DNA from: Thermoanaerobaculia bacterium | Lineage (GTDB): Bacteria; Acidobacteriota; Thermoanaerobaculia; Gp7-AA8 | DNA: 64,000 nucleotides | Reading direction: 5' to 3' | Assembly: GCA_017883205.1 (NCBI GenBank) | Contig: JADGNZ010000034.1 | Location: 1-64,000, forward strand | Shown here: piece by piece, positions 43,212 to 53,858 of the stretch | How positions within the stretch are numbered: position 1 is the first letter of the stretch | How the letters are laid out: every line of letters starts with the position of its first letter | Notes under the pieces: generated by a model | What the model saw: the letters and a program-made list of their open reading frames with translations, nothing else | The model's database searches: none | What the model was told of the DNA's origin: nothing | Translations under genes and position numbers: made by a program

Positions 43212-45026
43212 TCAGAAATTCACAGCCAACCCGCCGAGGTACCGCCGCGTCACGCCGTCGGCGTCAAGCGCGTCGAGCAGGATGCGGGAGTTTTCGGCGC
43301 GGGCGAGCTCGATCCCTAGCAGCACTTTGAGATCGAGCGGCAGGTGAAGCGATTGCGCGAGGCGCAGGTCGACGCGATGGGTGCGGTAGGCGTCGCCGCC
43401 GTTGGGCTGGGGCTGATTGATCTGACGGTAGGAGACGGCGAGCGTCGTCCGCGTCGGCGAGAACGTCGACTCCACGTCGCCGGCCAGGTAGAGCTTCTCT
43501 GCCCCGTGGGACGTGACGCCGGGGTGCGCAGGGGAAGCGGTGCCCGCCATCGAGGAGACATCCAGCAGGAATCGCCGTCCGAGCTCCTTGCGGAACGCGA
43601 CACGAATATCGCGGCGAACGTCGCCGGCATCGATGTAGAGGCCGTCCCAGAAATGTTCGAGCCCGTCCGTGAACACGATGCGGAGCGGCGTATCGACAGC
43701 GCTGACGCTGCCGATGATGCTGAAGTGCTCGCGTGAATTGTCGCCGGAGACGAGGCCGACGGAGTAGGCGTAGTGCGGCAGCTGTCCCGAGTCGTCGGTC
43801 CAGACGACGACGCTCGGCAACGTGTTCTGATGCTCCGACTCGATGACCTTGTACATCCCGGAGACGACCACCGCCGTATCCTTCCCGACCTTCCACTCGG
43901 CCCCGCTGCGCGGTGCCCATTCGGTTCCGTAGAGGCCAACCCGGCTGGACATGCCGTAGTCGACCGTGAACGACGGCACCAGCTCGAACTTCGCATTCGC
44001 GGTGACGTCGGCCGTTCGCAAGGTTGGCGTCGCCACGGTCCCCGTGGACGTGCGCGAGGTCTCTTGCGTCACGCGCAGCGAAACGCCGAGGTCGTTACGC
44101 GGAGTCTGAAAGACCGTGGTGTCGCCTTTGATCTCGATGAGGTCGGAGCCGGGCGCGGCAACGAAAAGGTTTTGCTGCGCGAGGTAGCGGACCTGCACGT
44201 GGGAGTCGCCGTGCGCCCACTCAAAGTCATTCGAGCGGATATCCGCCTGCGATTCGGAAGGAATCTCGTCACGGTAGCGCCACCACGAGCGGGTCGAGGT
44301 CAGCCGGTACGAATCGGTGGGCGACGATCGGATCTCGATGGCAGCCGCGCTGGATGCTGCGACCGGAGTCCCGAAGGAGTCGTTGTCCGTCGGGTCTCCG
44401 ACACGATGAAGGTTGCCATGGAAGCCGATCTGCCAGTTGTCGCCGACGCGGCTCTGCAGACCGAGCGCGGTCTGTGCGAATGCCGGACCGGACGCCGAGG
44501 TCGTCGTGCCTGCGGTCATGCCGGTCATCGACACCATCTCGCCCTTGAATCGGGGAACTTCGTAAGCCATCGCCGTGGGTCCGATCGGATCGGGCGGCGG
44601 CGCCATTACCATATCGATCTGGCGCAGGATGTCAGGCGGCAACGAGCCACGAATCTCCCACATCTCCTGATTCGTGCCCTTCGATTGCCTCTCCGTCTCG
44701 AGCCGTAGCTTCAGTCGATGTTCTTTCTTCGTAGGCACTATCGTCTCGATCGCCGGGACGAAGCCGTACTTCATGGCGATGATCCGGTAGACGCCGGCGG
44801 GAAGGTGCGGCAGCGAGAACGAGCCGTCGCTCCCCGTGAATGTCTGGATCGCGTCGAGGCTGCTGAGATTGAGGGCGATGACGAGAGCGTTGCCGACAGG
44901 CCGGGCGGAATTGGTCACGCTGCCGAGAACCTGCAGCACCGCCGGAAGCGGGACCTCCGATTGCGCAGGGGCAGCGAGGATGACGATGGCAAGTGAGGCA
45001 ATCGCGATCGCACGCAGTCGGCGCAT
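43212..45026 (-). CDS. Outer-membrane barrel protein with carboxypeptidase-regulatory domain
   Basis: A 604-residue exported protein. A signal peptide (AIAIASLAIVILAAPAQS) precedes a CarboxypepD_reg-like sandwich (about 30-105, VTNSARPVGNALVIALNLSS, GSFSLPHLPAGVYRIIAMKYG). About 400 residues of alternating beta-barrel-like sequence end in Phe (YLGGLAVNF), the outer-membrane insertion signal. It lacks a recognisable TonB plug, so it is a reduced receptor-like protein with unknown ligand. GAGAAGGAGGGCCT before the ATG is a strong Shine-Dalgarno. Confidence 0.85.
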   Translation of the reverse strand: MRRLRAIAIASLAIVILAAPAQSEVPLPAVLQVLGSVTNSARPVGNALVIALNLSSLDAIQTFTGSDGSFSLPHLPAGVYRIIAMKYGFVPAIETIVPTKKEHRLKLRLETERQSKGTNQEMWEIRGSLPPDILRQIDMVMAPPPDPIGPTAMAYEVPRFKGEMVSMTGMTAGTTTSASGPAFAQTALGLQSRVGDNWQIGFHGNLHRVGDPTDNDSFGTPVAASSAAAIEIRSSPTDSYRLTSTRSWWRYRDEIPSESQADIRSNDFEWAHGDSHVQVRYLAQQNLFVAAPGSDLIEIKGDTTVFQTPRNDLGVSLRVTQETSRTSTGTVATPTLRTADVTANAKFELVPSFTVDYGMSSRVGLYGTEWAPRSGAEWKVGKDTAVVVSGMYKVIESEHQNTLPSVVVWTDDSGQLPHYAYSVGLVSGDNSREHFSIIGSVSAVDTPLRIVFTDGLEHFWDGLYIDAGDVRRDIRVAFRKELGRRFLLDVSSMAGTASPAHPGVTSHGAEKLYLAGDVESTFSPTRTTLAVSYRQINQPQPNGGDAYRTHRVDLRLAQSLHLPLDLKVLLGIELARAENSRILLDALDADGVTRRYLGGLAVNF

Positions 45027-45102
45027 AGGCCCTCCTTCTCAGCAAGCGAGTGTATGGAGTCGGTTGCTTCTAGTCAAATGACGGAAGGTGAGGTTTTGGT
45101 GT

Positions 45103-45300
45103 CGGGGGGTGGGGGGTTGGGTGTGGGGGGTGGGAGAACGGTGGCAGGGTGTGGGGGGTGGGGAGTGGGGGGTGGGAGATAGATCCGCGGCGATAGGTCA
45201 GCTTCAGTTCGCTTCGCAGAATCTTGCGGTTCAAGTGTCATTACGGCTAGCCGAACAATATCCCAACCTCCTCCCCCCTACCCCCCCACTCCCCACCCAA
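45103..45300. repeat. Hairpin family A, copy 3
   Basis: A G-rich arm from 45103 to 45178 contains many GGGGGGTGGGGGG-type units. The C-rich arm is at 45262-45300 (CTACCCCCCCACTCCCCACC). The loop is about 80 nt and no gene is visible in it. It ends exactly where the leader of the four-helix-bundle ORF begins and accounts for most of the 336-bp gap. Confidence 0.85.
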
Positions 45301-45345
45301 TCCGAGGTATACTTTCCCTCCCACACCTCTGCATCACTCGCTCCG
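45301..45345 (+). promoter_or_regulatory. Leader shared with the RAYT gene
   Basis: The leader begins TCCGAGGTATACTTTCCCTC, then CCACACC and GCATCACTCGCTCCG. The corresponding stretch at 62288-62332 starts TCCGAGGTACACTTCGCACT, then CCCACACC and GCATCGCGCTGGCTCCG. TATACT (45308-45313) is a plausible -10. The start codon follows 17 nt after the leader. Confidence 0.6.
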
Positions 45346-45362
45346 TTCGCACCAATCAGGAT

Positions 45363-45779
45363 ATGAGTGACAGCATCTATCGACGTTTAGAAGTGTGGCG
45401 AGAGTCTGTGCAGTTGGCTATCGAGACGTACACCGCAACGCAGGACTTTCCACGGCATGAGCTCTACGGGCTCTCCTCTCAGATGCGGCGAGCAGCCGTC
45501 TCGATCCCAAGCAACATCGCCGAAGGAAGAGGGCGAGGAACGAAGCGCGATTTCTGTCGATTCGTCCTGCAGGCTCGCGGCTCTTTGTTCGAGCTGCAAA
45601 CTCAAATCACGATTGCCGAAGCCCTCGGCTATGCGACACCAGAACGAGTTGAAACGCTGACGAGACGATCGGAAACCGTCGTGCGTCTGCTCAACGGTCT
45701 CGTTCGCTATCTGCAGCAGTCGTCCGAAACAACTACTCCCACCCCCCACACCCCACCCCCCCGTGATATATCCCGAAAC
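45363..45779 (+). CDS. Four-helix-bundle (S23/IVP-type) ORF, no own stop, fused to pyk
   Basis: The 139 codons encode a protein of the 23S-rRNA-intervening-sequence (S23) four-helix-bundle family, with typical parts RRLEVWRESVQLAIETYT, LSSQMRRAAVSIPSNIAEG and CRFVLQARGSLFELQTQI. Homologues include Avd of diversity-generating retroelements, but no reverse transcriptase gene is near. The frame has no stop codon. After QQSSETTT it runs through a family A repeat arm (PTPHTPPP) straight into pyruvate kinase. Either a fusion protein is made or pyruvate kinase starts anew at 45780. Upstream leader and flanking repeats resemble the RAYT module. Confidence 0.72.
45735..45762 (+). repeat. Family A C-rich arm translated in the linker
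   Basis: CTCCCACCCCCCACACCCCA and CCCCCC units, without a nearby G-rich partner, replace the stop codon region of the four-helix-bundle ORF. The opposite arm may be the G-rich arm at 45103-45178 on the other side of that ORF. Confidence 0.7.
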
Positions 45780-47210
45780 ATGCGCCGCACCAAAATCATC
45801 GCCACCCTCGGGCCGGCGTGCAGCAACGAAGACCTCATCCAGCGCCTTCTTACTTCCGGCGTCGACGTTTTCCGGATGAACTTCTCTCATGGAACGCCTG
45901 CCGACCGCCTGCGCCTCATCGAGATCATTCGCCGCGTGGCAACCGACCACGGCAAGTACATTCCTATCCTCGGCGATATTCAGGGGCCGAAGCTTCGGAT
46001 CGGCGAGGTTGACGGGGTCATCCAACTGCAGCCGGGGCAGATGTTCACGATCACGACAGAGCCGGTCGCGGGGAACGCTTCCATCGTCTCCACGCCGTTC
46101 ACTCCCCTGCCGCGCGAAGTGCAAATCGGCCAGCGAATTCTCATCAACGACGGTCTCGTCGAGCTCGTCGTCGCTGCTGTCGATGCCACGAAGGTGCTGA
46201 CGCGCGTCGTTCACGGCGGACCGATCTCGTCGAAGAAGGGGATGAACTTCCCCGACACCGAGCTGACCATTCCGGCGATTACCGAGAAGGACCGCGAGGA
46301 TGTCGCTTTCGCGGTCGCCAACCAGCTCGACTACATCGCCGCGTCGTTCATCAGGCGGCGCTCCGACATCGTGGAGCTTCGCTCGCTGCTCCACGACCTC
46401 GGCGGCGACGAGATCAACATCATCGCCAAGCTGGAAAAGTCGCAGGCCATCGATGCGCTCGAAGACATCCTCGACGTCAGCGATGGCGTGATGGTCGCGC
46501 GCGGCGACCTCGGCGTCGAGCTTCCCCCCGAGGATGTGCCGATCGTGCAGAAACGCGTGCTGCAGAAGGCGGCGGTGTGGGGGCGCTTTGCCATCACCGC
46601 AACGCAGATGCTGGAGTCGATGACGTCGAACTCGCGGCCCACGCGTGCCGAGGCGTCGGACGTGGCCAATGCGATCTTCGATGGATCGGATGCCGTCATG
46701 CTCTCCGCGGAGACCGCGTCCGGCGCCTATCCGGTGGAAGCCGTGCAGATGATGGCGCGCATCATCATGGCGGCGGAGCAGAATCGCCAGTTTCAGGTGG
46801 CCGGCGGACGCGATCCCTTCCGCGTTTCGACCGAGACCGACGAGTTCACCGACGCCCTGGCCGGCGCCGCCAACTACGCGGCCCAGCAGCTCGACGCCAA
46901 GTTCATCATCGTCTTCACGCAGACCGGCTTCGCCGCGCGGCTGATGTCGAAGTTCCGGCCGAAACAGCCGATCATCGCCCTCACGCCGTCGACGTGGGTG
47001 GCGCGCCGCATGAACGTGCTGTGGGGCGTCCAGCCCTTCGTCCTGCGCGAAGTTGGCGAGTATCACGAGCAGATCGTCGAGCGCGTCGACGAGTTTCTCA
47101 TCAGCCGCGACATCGTCGTCCCGGGCGACCGGCTGGTGATTCTGATGGGATCACCGGTCTACCAGCGCGCGAAAACGAACCTGCTGCGGGTGCATCGGGT
47201 GAGGAGCTAG
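45780..47210 (+). CDS. pyk: Pyruvate kinase
   Basis: Glycolytic enzyme making pyruvate and ATP from PEP. From the ATG at 45780 it has 476 residues, a normal length. Signatures include RRTKIIATLGPACSNEDLI, RMNFSHGTP, the catalytic lysine region IIAKLEKSQAI and VARGDLGVELPPEDVP, and the C-terminal lid/regulatory domain. The enclosing frame continues upstream without stop to 45363, so a 615-residue fusion is possible. No Shine-Dalgarno precedes the ATG at 45780, which leaves open how the normal enzyme is started. Confidence 0.95.
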   Translation: MRRTKIIATLGPACSNEDLIQRLLTSGVDVFRMNFSHGTPADRLRLIEIIRRVATDHGKYIPILGDIQGPKLRIGEVDGVIQLQPGQMFTITTEPVAGNASIVSTPFTPLPREVQIGQRILINDGLVELVVAAVDATKVLTRVVHGGPISSKKGMNFPDTELTIPAITEKDREDVAFAVANQLDYIAASFIRRRSDIVELRSLLHDLGGDEINIIAKLEKSQAIDALEDILDVSDGVMVARGDLGVELPPEDVPIVQKRVLQKAAVWGRFAITATQMLESMTSNSRPTRAEASDVANAIFDGSDAVMLSAETASGAYPVEAVQMMARIIMAAEQNRQFQVAGGRDPFRVSTETDEFTDALAGAANYAAQQLDAKFIIVFTQTGFAARLMSKFRPKQPIIALTPSTWVARRMNVLWGVQPFVLREVGEYHEQIVERVDEFLISRDIVVPGDRLVILMGSPVYQRAKTNLLRVHRVRS

Positions 47211-47212
47211 GG

Positions 47213-47629
47213 TTTCGGGGGTCGCATGTCGGGAGTCGGGGGTCGGAGAAGAGCTGATTCTGCCGCGACGTCATCTGAAGAGGACAGAAGCAAGCGCAAA
47301 GGCCCGTTGTTTCTATTTTAATTAGGTCCGAACCAATTTCGGTAGTCGTTTTGACTACTGAAATTAGGTCGGGACCAATTTCGGTAGGGGTTTTGACTCG
47401 TGAAATAGTGCCATGGACAATTTCGGTAGGGGTTTTGACTCGCGAAATAGTGCCATGGACAATTTCGGTAGGGGTTTTGACTCGTGAAATTGGGTCGAGA
47501 CCAATTTCGGTAGTGGTTTCGACTCGTGAAAAAGGATCCTGATCATTCAAGGGTTCGGTTGGTCAGAGAAGAGCCGGCGGGAACAGCTTTTTACTCCGAC
47601 CCCCGACCCCCGACAAACGACCCCCGCGA
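47213..47629. repeat. Hairpin family B, copy 5, with a tandem array in its loop
   Basis: Arm GTCGGGAGTCGGGGGTCGGA (about 47229-47248) faces CTCCGACCCCCGACCCCCGA (about 47594-47613). The pieces AGAAGAGCTG and CAGCTTTTTA also pair partly. The region between holds the 42-bp array. This fills the 421-bp gap between convergent pyk and aroF. Confidence 0.75.
47335..47544. repeat. 42-bp tandem array, 5 units
   Basis: Five units of 42 bp begin AATTTCGGTAGGGGTTTTGA and continue CTCGTGAAATAGTGCCATGG plus AC. The end of each unit and the start of the next form a dyad (GAAAT...ATTTC). A further half unit (ATTAGGTCCGAACC) precedes it. The period is twice 21 bp, so open frames on both strands are artefacts, as in the array at 3781-4242. 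Confidence 0.93.
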
Positions 47630-47631
47630 GC

Positions 47632-48669
<1,038 letters not shown>

Positions 48670-48677
48670 TGGTGGCC

Positions 48678-48685
48678 AGTATAAT
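48678..48685. promoter_or_regulatory. Overlapping divergent -10 boxes
   Basis: AGTATAAT here reads TATACT on the minus strand (48678-48683, 8 nt before the aroF ATG) and TATAAT on the plus strand (48680-48685, 34 nt before the GTG at 48720). The two promoters share the same bases, so polymerases cannot open both at once. Confidence 0.55.
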
Positions 48686-48719
48686 CGACGGTCCTGAAGC
48701 GCCATTCCGAGGAGCCCGC

Positions 48720-49439
48720 GTGAAAAAGAGAATGATCGTTGCCGCTCTTGTTGCTGTCACTGCCATCCCTGCCTTCGCTGCCAGCTACTGGGTCGTGCTC
48801 AAGGACGGGACGCGCTACGAAGCAAAGACGAAATGGACGGTCGTCAACGGCAAGGCGATGCTCAACCTCGTGAGCGGCTCGGTGCTGGCGCTCGATCCAA
48901 ACAGCATCAACGTTACGAAGTCGGAGGAGATGACGCGGCTCGGGGGCGGATCCCTCTTCGGTGTCGAGCAGATTCCGGTCACGTCGACGACGAAGACCTC
49001 ACAGCTCGGCACGAGCATCAAGTTGCGCAAGCTTCCGCCCGCGCAGGCCGCGACAACCGCCGTGGCACCGGTGGAGGCGCCCACGCCCATTGCCCCCGGC
49101 ACCCTCCTCGGCACGGATGTCCTCAGCAAGTTCGAGCGCGCGTACGAGAACGTCGGAATCTTCGAGCACAAGCTCAGCCCTACGGGTCCCCACTCGCTCC
49201 GCGCCGACCTCACGGCGGACACCGAGGACAAAGTCTTCAACACGCTTTCGGCAACCGCGTTCCTGATGGTCCGCAATGCCGGGATCACGGGAGTGCAGAT
49301 CGATTACGCCGACATCTTCATGAAGACGACGACCGGCGCCGCCGCGGGGCGTTTTCATCTCACGCACGACGAAGCGCAGGCGATCGAGTCGAAGACGATC
49401 ACGCCACAGACGTACTTCGTTCAGAAGGTGCTCTTCTGA
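48720..49439 (+). CDS. Secreted protein of unknown function, GTG start
   Basis: A 239-residue exported protein. A signal peptide (KKRMIVAALVAVTAIPAFAA) leads to a small beta domain (VVLKDGTRYEAKTKWTVVNG, LVSGSVLALDPNSINVTKSE) resembling that of the protein at 30574. A proline-rich linker follows, then a C-terminal domain (about 140-239) that I cannot name. The GTG start at 48720 is chosen because GAGGAG (48709-48714) precedes it at 5 nt, and because the signal peptide begins there. The frame upstream to 48669 overlaps the promoter. Confidence 0.75.
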   Translation: MKKRMIVAALVAVTAIPAFAASYWVVLKDGTRYEAKTKWTVVNGKAMLNLVSGSVLALDPNSINVTKSEEMTRLGGGSLFGVEQIPVTSTTKTSQLGTSIKLRKLPPAQAATTAVAPVEAPTPIAPGTLLGTDVLSKFERAYENVGIFEHKLSPTGPHSLRADLTADTEDKVFNTLSATAFLMVRNAGITGVQIDYADIFMKTTTGAAAGRFHLTHDEAQAIESKTITPQTYFVQKVLF

Positions 49440-49440
49440 T

Positions 49441-49531
49441 GAGACAGAGACAAGGGATTAGAGATCAGAGTTCAGGCGGAATCATCAAGTCTCGTATCTC
49501 TGATCTCTGACCTTCTGATCTCTGTTTTCTC
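49441..49531. repeat. Hairpin family D, copy 3
   Basis: GAGACAAGGGATTAGAGATC and GATCAGAG face CTCTGATCTCTGACC and CTGATCTCTGTTTTC. It separates the convergent genes ending at 49439 and 49534. Confidence 0.75.
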
Positions 49532-49533
49532 AT

Positions 49534-50640
49534 TCACTGCAGCACGTCGACCGTCGCCGCGCTGCCGTAGACCGTGACGTAGCGAAAGTTGCGGATCTCC
49601 TCATCGAGAAGGGTCCGCTCTCCCGCCGCGAAGACGAACTGCTCCACCGGCTCTTCGACCATGAATAGCTGCGCGCGCTCGTAGGCGAAGCGGACGGTGA
49701 CGTTGCGTGGTCCGTTCTCGACCTTTCGGATCGTGAGCCTCACGCGTCCGCTCGTCATCGTCCCGAAGTCGTACGCAGTCGCAGCCGTCTTTCGCGAAAC
49801 CATCACCGCGGTTCCGCCGATGACCGCAATCTCCGGAAGCGCAGTCTCAAAGTCGAAGCTTTGCCGAGCGCCGATGACTTGCTTTGTCGGAGCAAAGAAC
49901 GCCGCGTCCTTCTGCGTAAGATAGTTCCAGCGCCGCGCCGGTGGACGTCCGAGAAGTTGCGGACGCCCGATCTCGCCTGCGGGAGGATCGCGGACGAGCA
50001 GATCATCGTGCCACTGCTGGACGATATGCCAGTCGCTGCCAGTGACGATGAAGTTCGCGAACTCCCGGGTCAGATCAACCGCGGCGATGAGTCCTCCCAC
50101 GCCGTTCGCGCTGCGCACGGCCACGACCATGCGGTTCCCGTGATCGTGCGCCAGATTGCTGACGTCGTAGGTGTCGAGCGCCTGATTGCCATCACCGACC
50201 CGGCGGCCGCCAACCGCCACGCCGTTGAAGTAAAGGGTGTACTCGGGATCACCAAGCATCTTGATCCGCGTGAAGTTTCGATTCGGCGGAAGATCGAAAT
50301 CGTGCGTTGCGAAGAACGCCACCGGATCACCGTCGGCCATCCGATGCACCGGCCAGATCCACTGCGCCCGTCCCGTATTGTCGAAGAACTTGTGCGAATA
50401 AAGCAGATCGAGCCGGCTGTACGCCGCCACGCCGATGAAGACGGCCACCGCGAGGATGAGCAAACGCCGGATGAGGATTCGCTCGCGGGGAGTGGGGAGT
50501 AGGGAGTGGGGAGTGGGAAGTTGGGGGGTGGGGAGTTGGGAGTGGGGGGTGGGAGCCACTAAGGTCTGCGCAGAATCGACAGCGGACGGTTTCTCTCCCA
50601 CACCCAACTCCCCACTCCCCACTCCCTGGCTAGCATCCAT
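49534..50640 (-). CDS. Membrane-anchored galactose-binding-like domain protein
   Basis: A 368-residue protein. After a membrane helix (RRLLILAVAVFIGVAAYSRL) comes a domain with the pattern of a jelly-roll carbohydrate-binding module, for example ...FATHDFDLPPNRNFTRIKML, YTLYFNGVAVGGRRVG, YDVSNLAHDHGNRMVVAV, like the N-terminal domain of alpha-L-rhamnosidases, but no catalytic domain follows. The first 40 or so residues, up to LLPTPRE, are translated family A repeat. The only clear start is the ATG at 50640, although the original start may have been lost. Function unknown. Possibly contacts surface polysaccharide. Confidence 0.7.
   Translation of the reverse strand: MDASQGVGSGELGVGEKPSAVDSAQTLVAPTPHSQLPTPQLPTPHSLLPTPRERILIRRLLILAVAVFIGVAAYSRLDLLYSHKFFDNTGRAQWIWPVHRMADGDPVAFFATHDFDLPPNRNFTRIKMLGDPEYTLYFNGVAVGGRRVGDGNQALDTYDVSNLAHDHGNRMVVAVRSANGVGGLIAAVDLTREFANFIVTGSDWHIVQQWHDDLLVRDPPAGEIGRPQLLGRPPARRWNYLTQKDAAFFAPTKQVIGARQSFDFETALPEIAVIGGTAVMVSRKTAATAYDFGTMTSGRVRLTIRKVENGPRNVTVRFAYERAQLFMVEEPVEQFVFAAGERTLLDEEIRNFRYVTVYGSAATVDVLQ
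50487..50628. repeat. Hairpin family A, copy 5, in the N-terminal coding part of the 49534 gene
   Basis: The G-rich arm lies at 50487-50556 (GGGGAGTGGGGAGTAGGGAG, then GGGGTGGGGAGTTGGGAGTG). The C-rich arm lies at 50594-50628 (CTCCCACACCCAACTCCCCA). It is read in frame on the minus strand as a run rich in P, T, H, G and V. Confidence 0.85.
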
Positions 50641-50689
50641 TTCGCACGCCCTTGCTGATCGACGAGCTGGTTGCGCTCGTGCCGATTGG

Positions 50690-50768
50690 AGCACTCTCTA
50701 ATCGAGCGCCTTCTCCCCCCGCGCTTTTTGCGGGGGGAGAAGGTGGCCGAAGGACGGATGAGGGGGGA
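50690..50768 (-). repeat. Dispersed hairpin repeat G, copy 3
   Basis: Inverted relative to the copies at 1465 and 1739. It has CGAGCGCCTTCTCCCCCCGC, a 5-7 nt loop and GCGGGGGGAGAAGGTGGCC, then GAAGGACGGATGAGGGGG. Its stem is one base pair longer than copy 2, with compensating bases in the two arms. Confidence 0.8.
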
Positions 50769-50871
50769 AGCAAGTGCGCTGAGCGATCAATAGCGCATCG
50801 TCCGAGGCTGGCTGAAGAGGCGCTTGAATGGAGAATCGTCCGGTAGGGTGAGAACGGCAGACCAGCCAATT

Positions 50872-50905
50872 CTCCCACTCCCCACCCCCCACTCCCCACT
50901 CCCCC
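50872..50905 (+). repeat. Single family A C-rich arm before kdsB
   Basis: CTCCCACTCCCCACCCCCCA and CTCCCCACTCCCCC stand without a nearby G-rich partner. It lies directly before the TAGAAT (50908-50913) that precedes kdsB by 11 nt. Confidence 0.6.
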
Positions 50906-50924
50906 ATTAGAATTCGGATTACTC

Positions 50925-51632
50925 ATGAACGCCGTCATTGTAATTCCCGCGCGATGGGCATCGACGCGATTCCCCGGCAAACCGCTGGCGATGATCGCGG
51001 GCGTGTCGCTCATCCAGCGCGTTTACGAGCGCGCGGCGCGGTCGGCACGCGCCGGCGCCGTCTTCGTAGCAACCGACGATGACCGCATCGCCGATCACGT
51101 CGCAAGTTTCGGCGGACGCTTCGTGCGTCCGGAAGGCGAGTTCCAGAGCGGGACCGATCGGATCGCAGCCTCGCTCGATCTACTCGGCGGAGAATTCGAT
51201 CAGGTCGTGAACGTGCAGGGCGATGAGCCGCTGATCGATATCGATTCCGTCGATCGCATCATCGACATGCTGCAATCGACCGGCGTCGACATGGCAACCC
51301 TGGCAACGCCGATCGAAAGCGAAGAAGAGCGCCAGTCACGCGACGTCGTGAAAGTGGTCACCAAGCTCGACGGCAGCGCTCTCTACTTTTCGCGCGCCCC
51401 GCTCGCCGGAGCGAGGCGTCACGTCGGGATCTACGGGTACCAGACAGGCGTTCTTCGCGCGCTTGCCGCGCTTCCGCCCTCCCCTCTCGAACGCGAAGAA
51501 TCACTCGAACAGTTGCGGGCACTGCAGAACGGCTTTACTATCAGCGTTGTTCAAACGACAAAGGCCCACCTCGGCGTCGATCGCCCCGAGGATGTGGCGC
51601 GTGTTGAATATGAGCTGGCTAAACATGCGTGA
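50925..51632 (+). CDS. kdsB: CMP-KDO synthetase (3-deoxy-manno-octulosonate cytidylyltransferase)
   Basis: Activates KDO as CMP-KDO for lipid A core synthesis. A nucleotidyltransferase-fold protein of 235 residues. The N-terminus VIVIPARWASTRFPGKPLAM is diagnostic, followed by VFVATDDDRIADHVASFGG and VVNVQGDEPLID, which provide metal and sugar binding. With kdsA and pyrG (CTP supply) it forms a functional group over 50925-55348. This shows the organism makes KDO-containing LPS. Confidence 0.96.
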   Translation: MNAVIVIPARWASTRFPGKPLAMIAGVSLIQRVYERAARSARAGAVFVATDDDRIADHVASFGGRFVRPEGEFQSGTDRIAASLDLLGGEFDQVVNVQGDEPLIDIDSVDRIIDMLQSTGVDMATLATPIESEEERQSRDVVKVVTKLDGSALYFSRAPLAGARRHVGIYGYQTGVLRALAALPPSPLEREESLEQLRALQNGFTISVVQTTKAHLGVDRPEDVARVEYELAKHA

Positions 51633-51732
51633 CCGCGGAGACCGTTCGTGAGCTGTGCGCTCGCACAGAAAAACTTTCCGCACTACCGCCAGACAACTCT
51701 CCCTACAGAAAGTCCCGATACTGCCATTCTGA

Positions 51733-53855
<2,123 letters not shown>

Positions 53856-53858
53856 GAA

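Noticed and set aside
45363-45779. Diversity-generating retroelement (S23-like proteins are related to Avd)
   Set aside because: No reverse transcriptase, template repeat or variable repeat is visible nearby.
47101-47550. Open frames over the 42-bp array
   Set aside because: Same cause as for the other array, with period 42. One frame runs antisense into pyk. No start signal.
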